A stretch of DNA of 64,000 nt from Eremomyces bilateralis CBS 781.70 (taxonomy: Eukaryota > Ascomycota > Dothideomycetes > Eremomycetales > Eremomycetaceae). The translations under genes and the position numbers were made by a program. The stretch covers positions 1,192,437 to 1,256,436 of the forward strand of contig NW_022985067.1 in assembly GCF_010015585.1 (NCBI RefSeq), given 5' to 3'. Every line of letters begins with the position of its first letter. The first letter of the stretch is position 1. Shown here in pieces: positions 1 through 11,236 of the stretch. A model generated the notes under the pieces. It saw only the letters and a program-made list of their open reading frames with translations, made no database searches and was not told the DNA's origin.

Positions 1-834
1 AGACCTTGATTTGCTCAAGACGAGCGAAAAGGCAAAGAATGAGAGGCCGGTAACATCGTGGGATGCATGATGTGCTGTCATAGTTGTGAATACTGGGTCA
101 GGGGTAGGAAACAGAGGACCCTGAAAAACAGACAACTTGATATCTGACAGCATGGTAAATGATGGCATTTATGGAAACGATGAAAAACGGGAATCTCCTG
201 ATCTTTGACAGGTGTACCGCGCAAGCATTATTATTTGGTGAAATGTGACTAGTGAATGATGGCGTGCAGGGCGCAGGCAGACGGGAAGCCGGAAACCGCA
301 TCAATCATAGCATCTGGTTTAGCCCTCACCCACGACTCTCAAGGTCGAATCCTCCATTTCATCCAAGACTTTCCGGTCTTGAACTCTTGAGTCTCGGCCA
401 GACCATCCCTAATTGTGGCTCCGTCGGTGAGGCTTACATAGTATTGCTCGGTGCTCCTGCATTGCGCTGCACGGCTCTCGAGGAGTCGAGGCCCATCAAA
501 CCAGCATCAAGCTGGGGAAGTCCGGGGCGGTGATCGCTCCATCCCCCAAAAATGCGCAATCCCCCCTCCCCCCCTCGCCGGCGGAGCGTCTACCGTCCGG
601 GCAGACGGTGCCCCAGGGAGGGACGGTAGACGCCGGTGTTTTTGACCAGATCTCTATGGGTCTACGGAATACAGGATACCTACTACGTAAAGAAACAGCC
701 TCGACTCTCTTCATGATCAAGACATTTTGTTGAGCGGACCAATCAGAACGCAGGATCTGCGATCTTGGGTGGAGTCACTACTGGGGGTGGACCCGATCAT
801 CTCCCGCTTGCTGCCTACCACGCACGGAATATGG

Positions 835-854
835 GGTACCAAGCTCTTGGTACC
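835..854. repeat. 20-bp palindrome (9-nt arms, 2-nt centre)
   Basis: The arms GGTACCAAG and CTTGGTACC flank a CT centre and match perfectly. It could form a small hairpin or be a protein-binding palindrome. No gene lies close enough to assign a role. Confidence 0.5.
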
Positions 855-1269
855 GAATGGGACTAACTGTATTCAGTAGCTAGTTATTAGTCTTGACTCC
901 TAAGGGTCTGACGGGCATTCATTATGAGGGTGAAGGTCTGAAGGACATCCTACAATTGATCCGCTCTGACTTTCTGAGCAGAAGAGGGGACTGCGATCAT
1001 GTACCAAGTTCCAAGCTACGTTAAGTTCGGGTTAGTGCCCCCGCATTGTGTCGCACGGAGTCTCTAGTAATCGAGTAGTAGTATAGCCAGTCCGATGCCC
1101 GAATGCCCCGTTATTCCTCTCCAGTCTCCAGTCTCCTGATTCCTAGCTGGGACTCGTCAGGTTTAAACTTTATGCCATCAGTTATGTAGAAGTGGCAGGC
1201 TTCTGAGGCCGTATACGTATCACTGACTCGTGCCGCTAGCATCAGGGGATGCCCAGAGTCCAGACGGTA

Positions 1270-1535
1270 TGTACAGAGAACTCTACCAAAAGTCTTCGTG
1301 GTGGCGTTTTGCCAAGGATTACCTCTCTCCAGTTCAGTTTCACGTAATTAGTGCCTAGACACGGGAGAACAGGGCCCATTAATAGCGACTTCTAGTGCCT
1401 AATTTTGGGCGGATATAGTGGGCAGGGCCTAAGTTGGGGGGTGAAGAAGCCTATCACTACTGAAGCAACGGGCTCTCTCACGGCTACAGGTCTTGGCGCC
1501 AAGATACAAAGACTTTCGGTAGAGTTCTCCGTACA
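1270..1535. repeat. imperfect inverted repeat, possible MITE-like relic
   Basis: The 27 bases at 1270-1296 match the reverse complement of 1509-1535 at 25 of 27 positions, and both mismatches are transitions. Weaker similarity continues outside the core. About 210 bp lie between the arms and hold no gene. This layout fits a small foldback or MITE-like DNA element that has drifted; transition-only differences would also fit repeat-induced point mutation. No target-site duplication was confirmed. Confidence 0.4.
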
Positions 1536-1800
1536 CGCTCTCGAGCCTCCGCAGTCGACACCATCGGTTCAGAACAATGAAAATCCTGGCAGACCGCGAC
1601 AAGGTAGATAAAGGTAGATAAGGCCGAGCTCACCCCTCTGGCGAAGTACTATGTAGCAGTCCAGCCATTATATTTCGCTGGATGCCATCCTGCCTCCTGG
1701 GTGGCTAGCCGCATTGAATATTTACTGCAAAAGCTCCTGAATTGTTATTTCTTAACTCATAAACTCTTGACAGTTACTCGTCGAGCCACTCAACAATGCA

Positions 1801-2790
1801 ATGGCCATACCACGATTCCTGCTGGAGGATCTTCCGTCGAATATCTCACAAGGCCCCAAGCTTATCTCCTTGTTCTCTGTATTCTATGCCATCGCCTTGA
1901 TTGCCGTTCTTTCCCGATTATGGATTCGATTCCGTATGGTGCGATTCGGCCTGGATGACTGGTTTATCTTAGCCGCAATGGTAAGAATCGACCATTCCGG
2001 AGGTTGGGCATGATTTGAGTGCTAACCTCACCCTAGGCCTGCGCAACCGGTCTGTACATTATTGCCATGGTCGGAATTGCGAATGGCCTTGGGAGGCATA
2101 TCCACTACCTTACACCTGACGAAATTGTTTTCAACGCGCGCACTTCAATTTTTGTCACCGAATTCTACGTCTGGGGCGTAACAATGGCAAAGATCTCTTT
2201 GCTTATCATGCTCTTTCGTCTCGTCGGCGAACACAAACGGTGGAAACAAGGTATCGTCATCTCAATAGCCATTATGGTTGTGCTGGCTGTAGCATCCTCA
2301 CTGTGGAACTACCTCCAATGCCGGCCGCTGAAAGCATTATGGGACCTGTCCATATCGCGGGACGCCTGCATCAACAAAAAGGTATTCCAAGGATGGATCT
2401 ATGCAATATCAAGTATGTCATTCTACAGCCACTTAATACTAGTACTGGCGAGATCCAGGCACGTTCATGGTCTCGGACATTCTATTGTCGCTTCTTCCCA
2501 TATTCGTCATTGGAAAGATCCAACGTTCACGAGGCGAGAGAGCGGTGATTTGCCTCTTGATGGCACTGGGCCTCCTCTGCTCCGCTGCGATTGTCCCCAA
2601 GCTGATTACCCTTCAACATTACGGCATGAGCTTGGACTTTACATGGTTTTCAGCAGAACTCCTTACATGGAGCATGGTGGAGCTGCTTTTGGGAATTACG
2701 ACGACATGTATGCCGACTTTGAAAAGCGTTGGTGAGAAGTACATGAGGAAGTTGGGCTTGCTGGCCACTAAGGGAGGGGCCCAGCACTGA
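1801..2790 (+). CDS. SAT4/rhodopsin-like seven-helix integral membrane protein
   Basis: Three exons (1801-1980, 2037-2412, 2459-2790) join in phase to a 295-residue protein. Hydrophobic helices are seen at about residues 16-37, 50-70, 95-120, 130-150 and three more in the last third. Features such as LDDWFILAAM after helix 2, an early RLWIRFR motif, and LWNYLQCRPLKALWD ending in a Cys-containing loop are typical of the fungal rhodopsin-like/SAT4 family (plasma-membrane proteins of largely unknown role). The family often runs to 350-400 residues with a soluble tail; here the tail after the last helix is only about 20 residues. Introns are 56 and 46 bp with normal borders. No neighbouring gene explains its job. 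Confidence 0.8.
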
Positions 2791-4151
2791 CATGAGGCCC
2801 TACCAGCTACAAACCAAGTCGGATGATATAAGACCATCTTCTGTCACTGTTATTCTTCCGGGTGCTTAACTGAGAACGTCGTGGTGATCATGTCCTGAAT
2901 GTTGGATGCACATGCGAAGTCGCGAGTCAGTGTCCGGCAATAATAATTTCCTCATTTTGCCGCCGAAGATGAAGCACGAGCAGCGAAGTTGAGCGGAATA
3001 TGGAGCCCTACGACTTGCGAGTCGTACCTGTCATCTTCACGTGCCCAACAGGAGTCGGCTTGGTTCTCCAGGTGGCGCCTGGCGGCACTCAAGGGGTTTT
3101 GCAACCTCCCTATCTATTTCAGGTTATTGGCGTCTACAACACGAATGTTACGACTCCGCACCAGCTATACATGACACAAGGAAGAGCCGGGATATTAAGT
3201 GAACCATATATGGGTTACACATGCCACGGGACATGCTCGCATCCTCACGAGTGAGCATCGTGACGAAAGGTTGCTCATACCCCACCGCAGGGGAAGAATG
3301 GATAGATCCCTATCAATACATCGCCCATGTCTACCATCAATGGTGATGGGCTGATGGGGATCTATGAATTTCTTTCCCTCCCCGGATGACCTTATTAGGT
3401 AGGTATTAATATCGCTCAATAAATTGGCTATTACGTTGCAGCACTGCAGGCATTGACACCTCCGCTGGTCCGGGTGATGGGTCGAATCGGCGATCCTGAA
3501 GAGTGAAGCCTTGTTGGCCGACATGGGCAGGCTTTCAAAGCAGTTCTCAGTGGCGTGAACATGCACAATATATCGAACTCTCTCTAAGGAAAATGATCCT
3601 GCGCTATACTCGGTGCCACACCATTTCGACTCAGAAGAGCTGGACTTAATTCCTGGATGCCGGGGTCGAAAGACCGATTCCGTTCACTGTCGATCGGTCA
3701 CTGAATGCGACTATTTAATCATCAGCCGCGCCCATTTCGATCAGTATGGGACCAGATTGCCTCATTGACGGGTTGTTGGCTGCAATCGGCAGTTCACTGA
3801 ATGCGACTGTTTATTCATCAGCCACTCCCATTTCGATCAGTTGAGACCAGATTGCGCTGTTTACGGGTTGTTGGCCGTATTCGACGCCGGATAGAGTCAC
3901 AATGGGTAGCGGTTGCTGGTCGTGGGAACATTGACGGCCGACATTCGATGGCTCTACTGCACAGTGTGCGACCTGATAATCAAATGACTGGGTGAGCTGG
4001 CAGAAGTCATGTTGTCTTCACGAAGAAGCCCTACTCCAGCCGCGTTGTATTGACACTGAAAAGCGGCCGAAATGGTGGGGAGTGAAGCGAGTTCCAAGGT
4101 TTTGTGCTAGAAGCGTGCAAATGATACTTCTTACTAGATAGAATCGAAACT
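2791..4151. other. gene-free stretch with a tandem duplication
   Basis: No supported gene. Short open frames lack domain features. It holds the 3' flanks of the SAT4-like gene and the LPMO gene, and a 96-bp tandem duplication listed separately. Confidence 0.5.
3698..3886. repeat. 96-bp tandem duplication, two diverged copies
   Basis: The unit starting TCACTGAATGCGACT at 3698 recurs at 3794. Both copies share blocks such as CCATTTCGATCAG and ACGGGTTGTTGGC, with scattered substitutions and small indels, so the duplication is not recent. No gene overlaps it. Confidence 0.7.
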
Positions 4152-5567
4152 CTATGGGCACACCTCGAGATCGATGGTCTGCGTTCCGTTGCCAATGGTC
4201 TGAGTGCTGTTGTCATCCGCATAGCCTTTTCCCATAGGCAAATTGTTGACCATCTTGGTGATTTCACCAAACTTTTCCGCCTCGGCATCTAAGGCTTCGT
4301 AGTAAACTTTGTCGAGCTCTGGATCGCCCATCGGTGAAACTCTTGTCACCGGATTCGGCTGCAACTGTGGACGCGGACCAGACGGGACGTACACGTTGGG
4401 TCCAGCAATGGTCTGTAGTAACGTGCTGTTAGTGAACATTCTATGCTTCGTATCCGCTGGATCGATAAAGAATAGGGAGGATAGATAATATTGAAAGACC
4501 CACATATCCCCCCGTCTGAGCCTTCTCTATGTCCTCGCCGTACAAACGATAAGTCAACCCAGGATCATCCTGCTTGTACGTTCCAGGGAAAGTATTGCCT
4601 TCTGGCTGTGCAGAGCCGCAGCCAACAATCTCAACAGCGGCGCACATGATATAGAACTTCACGCGGTTAGGCATATAAAAACCAATCCCATCATGGCTAC
4701 ACAACATACCTGTGGCCCCGGTGGGCCGATAGCAATACCACCATTGGCAAAGTGAAGCGCCAGAAGCTCGTGGCGGAGGACGTATGTGCCAGGTTTGATA
4801 TCCCATGGAATGGTAACATTCCATTTGCTACCGTCCGCCCTATGAAACGTTAATATAAGTGTCCGAGTAATGGACATTGGCGGTGTATGGAAGAACAGAC
4901 ATCATATGATCCGTAGCCCATTTGCCGTCTGTCACGGCTTGCTCAGCAATTTTGAAGAATTCAAGCTTGCTGACATTGTTATTTGCCAGGCTTCCCTCGT
5001 AGGGAGCCATGTACTATAATCAATTAGCATCGAGGGCAAGACACTCGGCTCTGTCGAAGGGATTTTACCGCTGTCAGTGGTCCCTTATGGTTAATAACCC
5101 ACTGAGTCTTATTAGCACCCAAGACTCCTATTTCTTTCTCAAGCTAACAACGCACTGGTGTCCATTCGAATGTAGCCGTGCTGCCTGCTCGTGCTTTGCC
5201 AACCAAGGCTGGCGGCCGAGAGTTCAAGTTGCAAGCAATGTCCGGAGTTGTTACATTAACGATAGGGCCAACGCCATCCGCCTCGCCTTTGTCCCAGGAA
5301 TAGACGATGCGCGTTGCATTCAGCGCCGTGTCTTGGTGGCTATTTCAGTAAGCACTGGATCCAAACCAACTAATCCCACTGATGAGGTGACCATACGGGT
5401 CGAATCCAGGATAACTGTGCAGAAGTTAGAGGCCATTTCCAGTTGCTTCACAGAGAACCCAGAAAGTATGAAACATACATGGTGTTATCGAGTGTCACAT
5501 ACTTCACATAGCCATGAGCTGATGTGCAAGCAGTGAAGAAGAACGGATATAAAAAGAATATTCTCAT
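4152..5567 (-). CDS. AA9 lytic polysaccharide monooxygenase, secreted
   Basis: Copper-dependent enzyme that cleaves cellulose or related glucans oxidatively outside the cell. The start at 5567 gives a signal peptide (MRIFFLYPFFFTACTSA) followed at once by HGYVKY, so cleavage exposes the N-terminal copper histidine. The second copper histidine lies in RHELLALH and the axial Gln/Tyr pair in GPQ-FYIMC; a GPNV motif follows. SHKGP-like INHKGPLTAYMAPY is also family-typical. Seven introns are needed; the second exon is only 18 nt and the fourth 33 nt, and all junctions keep phase. Read without that splicing the gene would look broken by a TGA at 5345-5347, but this stop lies inside a 57-bp intron. 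No CBM1 follows; the tail is a Thr/Asn-rich stretch ending ...IDLEVCP. It is divergent from the regulator at 6364. Confidence 0.85.
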
Positions 5568-6363
5568 TTTAGACTCGAATCTCCAATATCAATGAAAGAG
5601 CAAGTGTTCGAGGCCTTTCCGATATAAAGAAACCAGATTCAGCCGTTCAAGGTACTTCTTACCTATCTACGACTCTTATATATGATCATGATTTATATAA
5701 AGCTAGGCATTAGATATCGCAGCTTGTCAATGACTTCAAGACGAACTCCGTCGCCCCCGCCGGAGATCATCTTCAATCGCAGCATTCGTAAAATCAAATG
5801 CGCGGGGCCGAGAATTCTTGCTACAGTCCATAATACGGGTAGCGATATGGGTGGGGCCGTGTTGGGCACGGCATCTTTTGCAAGCAACTGAATCAGATGT
5901 CGTATGATAAGGTATTTAAATAAGCTATTTGAATATATCTGTAGCTCTCGATACTATAGCCCCATTGGATGACCAATATATGAAGTACATCGGTGCGTTA
6001 GCTACTTCCGTGGTGATTATAGGCAGATAGATGATCACTGTACGGAGTTGATTGGATGACCTGGTCAGGCTGGTCGAATGGAAGTTTTGTTGTGATGATC
6101 CCTGCCCTTGGGGACCGTTTACCAGCTACTGAACCTATACTAATACATGGTACAATACACTACATACACAGTACCTATTAAGTACTGATCTAACCCAGGT
6201 CTTAATAAAGTTAGTAATTACAAGTGGAGCTTCAGCTCTTCTGCGCGGCATTATTGTCACTCATGACTCAGGATGCATCAACGGTTGAAAAGGGGCCGAT
6301 CCCCCACCGGAATACCAAATACCACCGGCAACAGAAGGAAGAATTTGATGAAAGAAAGACGTG
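5568..6363. promoter_or_regulatory. shared divergent promoter region of LPMO and regulator genes
   Basis: About 0.8 kb separates the two start codons. The LPMO side has TATA-like AT-rich sequence around 5670-5700. No open frame here looks coding. Both genes may be controlled from this stretch; this is inferred from layout only. Confidence 0.4.
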
Positions 6364-9326
6364 ATGGATTCGGCACCCACCACTTCATCTAATAATCCTG
6401 ATCTCCTATTATGTCATGCATGCGGCCTCACATTTAGTCGTTTGGATCACCTAACTCGTCATATCCGCTCGTCCCATGAGCGTGGGAAGTCATTTCCATG
6501 CCAGCTCTGTGGCAAGGCGTTTTCCAGGAGGTATGTGGTCTCGCAGTCTTCAATTTTGCCAGGCGTTGCAATGGTGGTTGAGAAATGTTTTCCAGGGACT
6601 CTTTATCGCGTCATCACCGGAGCCATGAGGCAGATCGCCGAATAAGGCGATCAAAAGAGCATGGATCAAAATCACCCCTTGAGAGGATTTCCCACGCATG
6701 TATCAGTTGCGCGAAGTCGAAAGTACGCTGCGATACCGCCCAACCATGCCGACGCTGCTCCGTATACAAACGTCGGTGTGTTCGAGTGCCACCCCGTCGT
6801 AAGTTTCCGTCTCTTCAGGGCGACTCGAGCGACTCATCCACCTTGGAAGCGTTGCCAGGATGCCGAATCGCGACCGATGTGGCCAACCTTTCCCAGCAAG
6901 CAGAATCCATATTCGTCAGTCATGACGCGACCTCAGCCAATGTTCAGGATCGACAGAGTGAGAACATGGCCGCCTTAAACAAAGAGGCAGCTGACTCTAC
7001 AACCAACGCTAATCAGAGAAATCTGGTAAACATGCTGCGATCTCCGATTCTGAATGGCACCGACTGCGACCAAAAAACAACATACAACAATGTGGAAAGC
7101 AGTGAGCAAAGCGACGACAAGGACATGCCGGAAAAAGTTCTTCCGCGGACCCAACGTGTGAACGAGAACCAATTTACTTGTTTAAATCAGCCGCGGTTCC
7201 TGTTTACCGGCGATCTTGACATTACTAATTGGTTGCCACTGGATTTCTCGGACCTTTCGCTTCCAGTCTTTGACAATGCCTCTGCATCCGCAAGTACTTC
7301 AATTCCATGGTATACTGCTACTACTACTGCCTTTCCAGCAGGCTCTGAGTCGCAGCTAGCTAAGACTCCATCAATATCAAGGGACGTGATGCAGCAGGCA
7401 GATAATTCCAATGCTGCCACCGTGGCACCCGGTCAAAGCCAAGCTCCCTGTGTCGATAATGATAGGCCCCAAGATTTCTTCCACAAGACGGTGGAATTCA
7501 ATGACCTTGCTCGAAGCTCTCAAGACACGCAGAGTGCTAAGGGTGGTAGGCCTGGTATTTCGTCATTATTTCCGAGGGTCGACAGCGCAGAGCTCGAGGC
7601 TTTGCTACATAAAGCTGATCCAGTCGAATACATCTCGGAGCATACGTACAATGTTATACGTGAACAAGTTTGGATGGTCCGCGTTCTACGTCCTGCAGAG
7701 ACTGAGCTAGAACACTCGTTTCCACCGCGACCGCTGGTCAACTGCTTCATCCAGCTCTATTTCCAGCACTTTCACCATTTATTTCCCATCATTCATCAGC
7801 CAACGTTTCCTCTGGCACAGGCGCATTGGGTTGAAGTGCTTGCCGTCGCCACTATTGGATGCCGCTTCTCCAAGCTTCAGGCTTCTTCAGAAATTGGGAA
7901 GGCAATGTCGGCTCTACTTCACATGTCGATATCACATTTGGTATGCCTTCAGGCTCCCACAACGCGACATTACCGCTGCTAATACTGTCAGATTGAATTT
8001 GAGGGCTGGATCGTTCGCACCCTATCTTTCACGACCACGATTCTCCTTAACCAATTTTCTCTGACGTACAGCGGAAGCAGAATATTACTGGAAGCCAGTT
8101 TAGCTTTGGGGAATGCCGCGACAACCGCGTGTCGTCGAAATAATTACTTAGAGCAAGGAAAATCTACAGTAATGGTCGACAAAACCACCGACGGCGCTAC
8201 CCTCGAAGATATGTGGACCAAATGGGTGGGCGAGGAAAGCCGCCGGCGGAATGGCTTTGGATGCTGGGTATGTATAGCATATAAGCACGACGATGAGAGG
8301 AACGTACTGAATTTGCTATAGATACTTCAGTGCCAACTCTCGCTTCAATTCAACCTTCCTGGATCTATGAGGCTCCCGGAGATGAAGGCCGCGCTGCCCT
8401 GCCCGGATGATTTGTGGGAAGCATCAACGGCCACCAAGTGGAAGGCACATTACTTATGCTACCAAAAGGAAGCACTTTCTCCAATCACGGCGGCTAACTG
8501 TCTTCATCGTCTCATCGGCAACAGCGAATTTCCAGACGGTGTGGGGAACTTTGGCAGACTTGCATTAGTTTATGCAGTATACGAGACAGCATTTGAATGG
8601 CGGACGTCGTTTGAAAATCCTCTTCACCACTGGCTCGGTCTTCATGGGTCAATTATACAAGGAACAAAGCATTTTGACTGGAAAGAAAATCTATGCACCT
8701 TCCTTGAAAGTCTTCAGCCAACGCGGGAAGAATCAGAAACCCGATCAACAACGGACCCCCACTCACGAGTGCCGCATCATATTCTAACAGTGATACAGCA
8801 CGCGGCTCTTTGTACTTATATTCCGATTAGCGATATCCTTGTCTTCATCAACCCGGGCTCTACCTCCGAGAAGTGCGAAGCGGAGCATAGACTCCATAGA
8901 TGGTTCTCCGACGACTATGGCCGTACCGCTCGACGTGCCGTATTATACGCTTGCAGGCTGTTTGCGTTAGTCCGAGATTGCTCGTGTTTGAGCTCTCAAG
9001 AGCCCATCGCGTTACTTGCATCAACCTTGACAATCTGGCTATACAGCCATATGAAACCGCCTTCTCAAAAGGCGGACATAAATGTACGCACGTACCAATA
9101 TACGTGTGAGCTGGACAAGACATGGGATACAAGAGATATCGAAGCATGGATTGATGGACATCCCAACGCAGCGGTAGGGGGCCTCCTAACCGGCGTTGGT
9201 AACATCAGTCTCCCGGAGACAGGCCAGAGAGCACTCAGAGTAGCGAGCGGTTCCCTTTTAGGCTTGACGGCATGGGGGTTGAGCAAAGGTTTCGCTCAAT
9301 TTTTAGATTCACTGCAGGAGAATTGA
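6364..9326 (+). CDS. transcription factor with two C2H2 fingers, a Zn2Cys6 cluster and a fungal regulatory domain
   Basis: Four exons (6364-6530, 6596-7940, 7992-8267, 8322-9326) give 930 residues. Residues 17-39 and about 47-66 form two C2H2 fingers; the second is split by the first intron and restored in phase, which supports the model. Residues 91-117 form a Zn2Cys6 binuclear cluster (CISCAKSKVRC...CRRCSVYKRRC). A disordered Ser/Asn/Gln-rich linker follows, then from about residue 440 a fungal-specific transcription factor domain (YFQHFHHLFPIIHQPTF). The double-type DNA-binding front is a known but minority architecture in Pezizomycotina. It sits head to head with the LPMO gene, so control of that gene is a reasonable guess but is not shown. 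Confidence 0.88.
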
Positions 9327-10072
9327 TTGAAAGTTATGAACAAGTCCAGCTGTGAGAACACAGGGTAGATTGGGAGTCGTCAGGGTGGCGCTCGATTGAC
9401 ACGCGGCTATGGTATACTACGTACTCCGTTGACACCCTTTCAGAGAGGGTGCTTACTCTTTTGGAAGCGATTTCAGTAACTAGTGCATAACGTTACTCCA
9501 TACAATGGAGAAGAAAGTTAGCATGACGACGCTGTGAGATCTGTGACATGCATCTATCCGGACCCCGCATATCACAACGCGACATAGTCGAAGCCACGGA
9601 TAGAGCTATAAGCCTATAACTTCCAGGTCAGCAACACTTCCACGTTCCTGGAAGATCTTTGGTCAATGAATCCCTGGCAATATGAGCTTCATTGTCCTCC
9701 AATCTCTGGCCTGATCCCGAGCGCTAAGCATCAAGCCACTGACGTCTGACATCTCCATGCCGTCGGAGTCGGGAATTGTAGCAACCTCGTGTCATCGTGC
9801 GTCACCATGACCGTCGTGGTCTCCATGCCTTGTGCAATGTCTGGGCAACAGATAACCTGCATTTTGATAATACAGGTATTAGAATGGTTGATGGATCATT
9901 GCTTCTTGTCTAGCGTCGTGTAACCGTGTATTTGCGCACTCTTCAGAATGGCTAAGGTATTAGAAGGCGCTATTTCCCTGTCGACGCATCTCAAAATTTG
10001 GATTATTGTTCACGGGATGAAGTCTCCTTAATGCCGTTCATATAGTCTCTTCAGATCGCAACAGTCTTCAGC
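9327..10072. other. intergenic, no gene seen
   Basis: About 0.75 kb without a coding-like frame on either strand. It contains the 3' flank of the regulator and the upstream region of the membrane protein at 10073. Confidence 0.5.
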
Positions 10073-10953
10073 ATGGCCATGCACACAGGGGCAGAGGCAC
10101 GCCCTCTCCTCGCACGCTTCTCGACAGTGGAACCCCGGGAAACAGGCAACAAAGCACCCAATGATGTATATACCATACCACTTCACCCTCATATAATGAA
10201 GCAAATCATCCTTACCACACGTAGACATCCAGCTTCGCCTCCAACCTGACCAACCACCTCACCCAAGCCCTCCACTTCCTCTTCACCGGGGTCTTCGCCC
10301 TCGACTCCACCACCTACGATCCCATCCTCCTCATGCTCAACGCCTCCACCCGCTCCGACCGTGACACCCTCACAGAGCGCTGGCGCGACCACAAGCTCGC
10401 CGAGATGAACTTCGTCGGCATCGTCGCCGCCCTGCTAGCCGGGTGTCTGACGTCCACGGGCTCCTGGCCGAGCCTACTGCCGGCCGACACCACGTCGCCG
10501 TGGCCGATCCGCACGTCATTCTTGACGGGCCTGCTGCTGGCACTGGCATCGATCTTGAGCGCGGCGAACTTGACGATCCGCTTGCATCGGTTGTCGAGCC
10601 ATCGTGATGCGTTGCCGCTGATTCGGTGCTTGATGGCGCGGCGGCCTCCGTGGGGGCGTGTGGGCGGGGAGGAGGAGTTGAGGACGCCGGGGACGTTTGC
10701 GGTGTATACGTGGCAGATGCCTGTGATGTTTTTGACGGCGTCGGTGGTTTGTATGATCGTTGGGATGTGTGCGCTGGTGTGGGCGTCCGTAGGGGAGCAG
10801 GGTTTTAGTAACGTGGATGGCTCCCTCAAGGGGAATGGCAAAGTGGCCATAACGTTTACGACGGTAACAGTTACGGTTGTTGTGGTGTTCTTCGCGGGTC
10901 AGATGAGTCTGTATCACATGCCGAAAAAGTCCGAGTTAGTGGAAGAAGACTGA
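10073..10953 (+). CDS. four-helix membrane protein of unknown function
   Basis: Two exons (10073-10165, 10225-10953; 59-bp GT-TAG intron, phase 0) give 273 residues. I do not recognise a named family. The N-terminal 90 residues are soluble. Hydrophobic helices are visible around FVGIVAALLAGCLTS, FLTGLLLALASILSAANL, MFLTASVVCMIVGMCALVWA and VTVTVVVVFFAG. Helices 2 and 3 are separated by a basic loop with RLHRLSSHRD. The layout (soluble head, two hairpins, short charged tail) is like many uncharacterised fungal membrane proteins. High third-position GC across the second exon supports that it is coding. Confidence 0.65.
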
Positions 10954-11236
10954 TGGCTCGATATATGTTCAATGGCGACGATGAATGATGATTGTATGAT
11001 AAGATTCATTCTAGGATTAGTTAACTTAGTTATGTATTAATGAAACTAAGCTATCTGCGACATGGAAGATGCAAATGTCATGCTGAATTACAGAAATAGA
11101 AAGACATGGTTACATCATGATCGTGTAAAGGTGTATTGACGAAGTAAAGGGGTATAAACATTAAAGAGATTGGGGTATCGGAAGCAACTGCGCCAAACCC
11201 GCAAAATGTCTCACAAATCATTTTCCTCCACATACA

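Larger units (their letters stand above)
1..1800. other. gene-free left edge with decayed repeats
   Basis: No convincing gene is visible; the open frames are short, overlap on both strands and have no domain-like content. The stretch holds a 20-bp palindrome, an inverted repeat pair (both listed separately) and two diverged copies of a roughly 40-bp motif near 448-488 and 1030-1072. It looks like old repeat-derived or intergenic DNA. Confidence 0.5.

Noticed and set aside
5345-5347. TGA that seems to break the LPMO gene
   Set aside because: It falls inside a 57-bp GT-AG intron whose removal keeps phase and gives family-like sequence.
5009-5536. 175-codon plus-strand frame
   Set aside because: It lies antisense to the LPMO exons, which have family motifs and matching splice sites; it has none.
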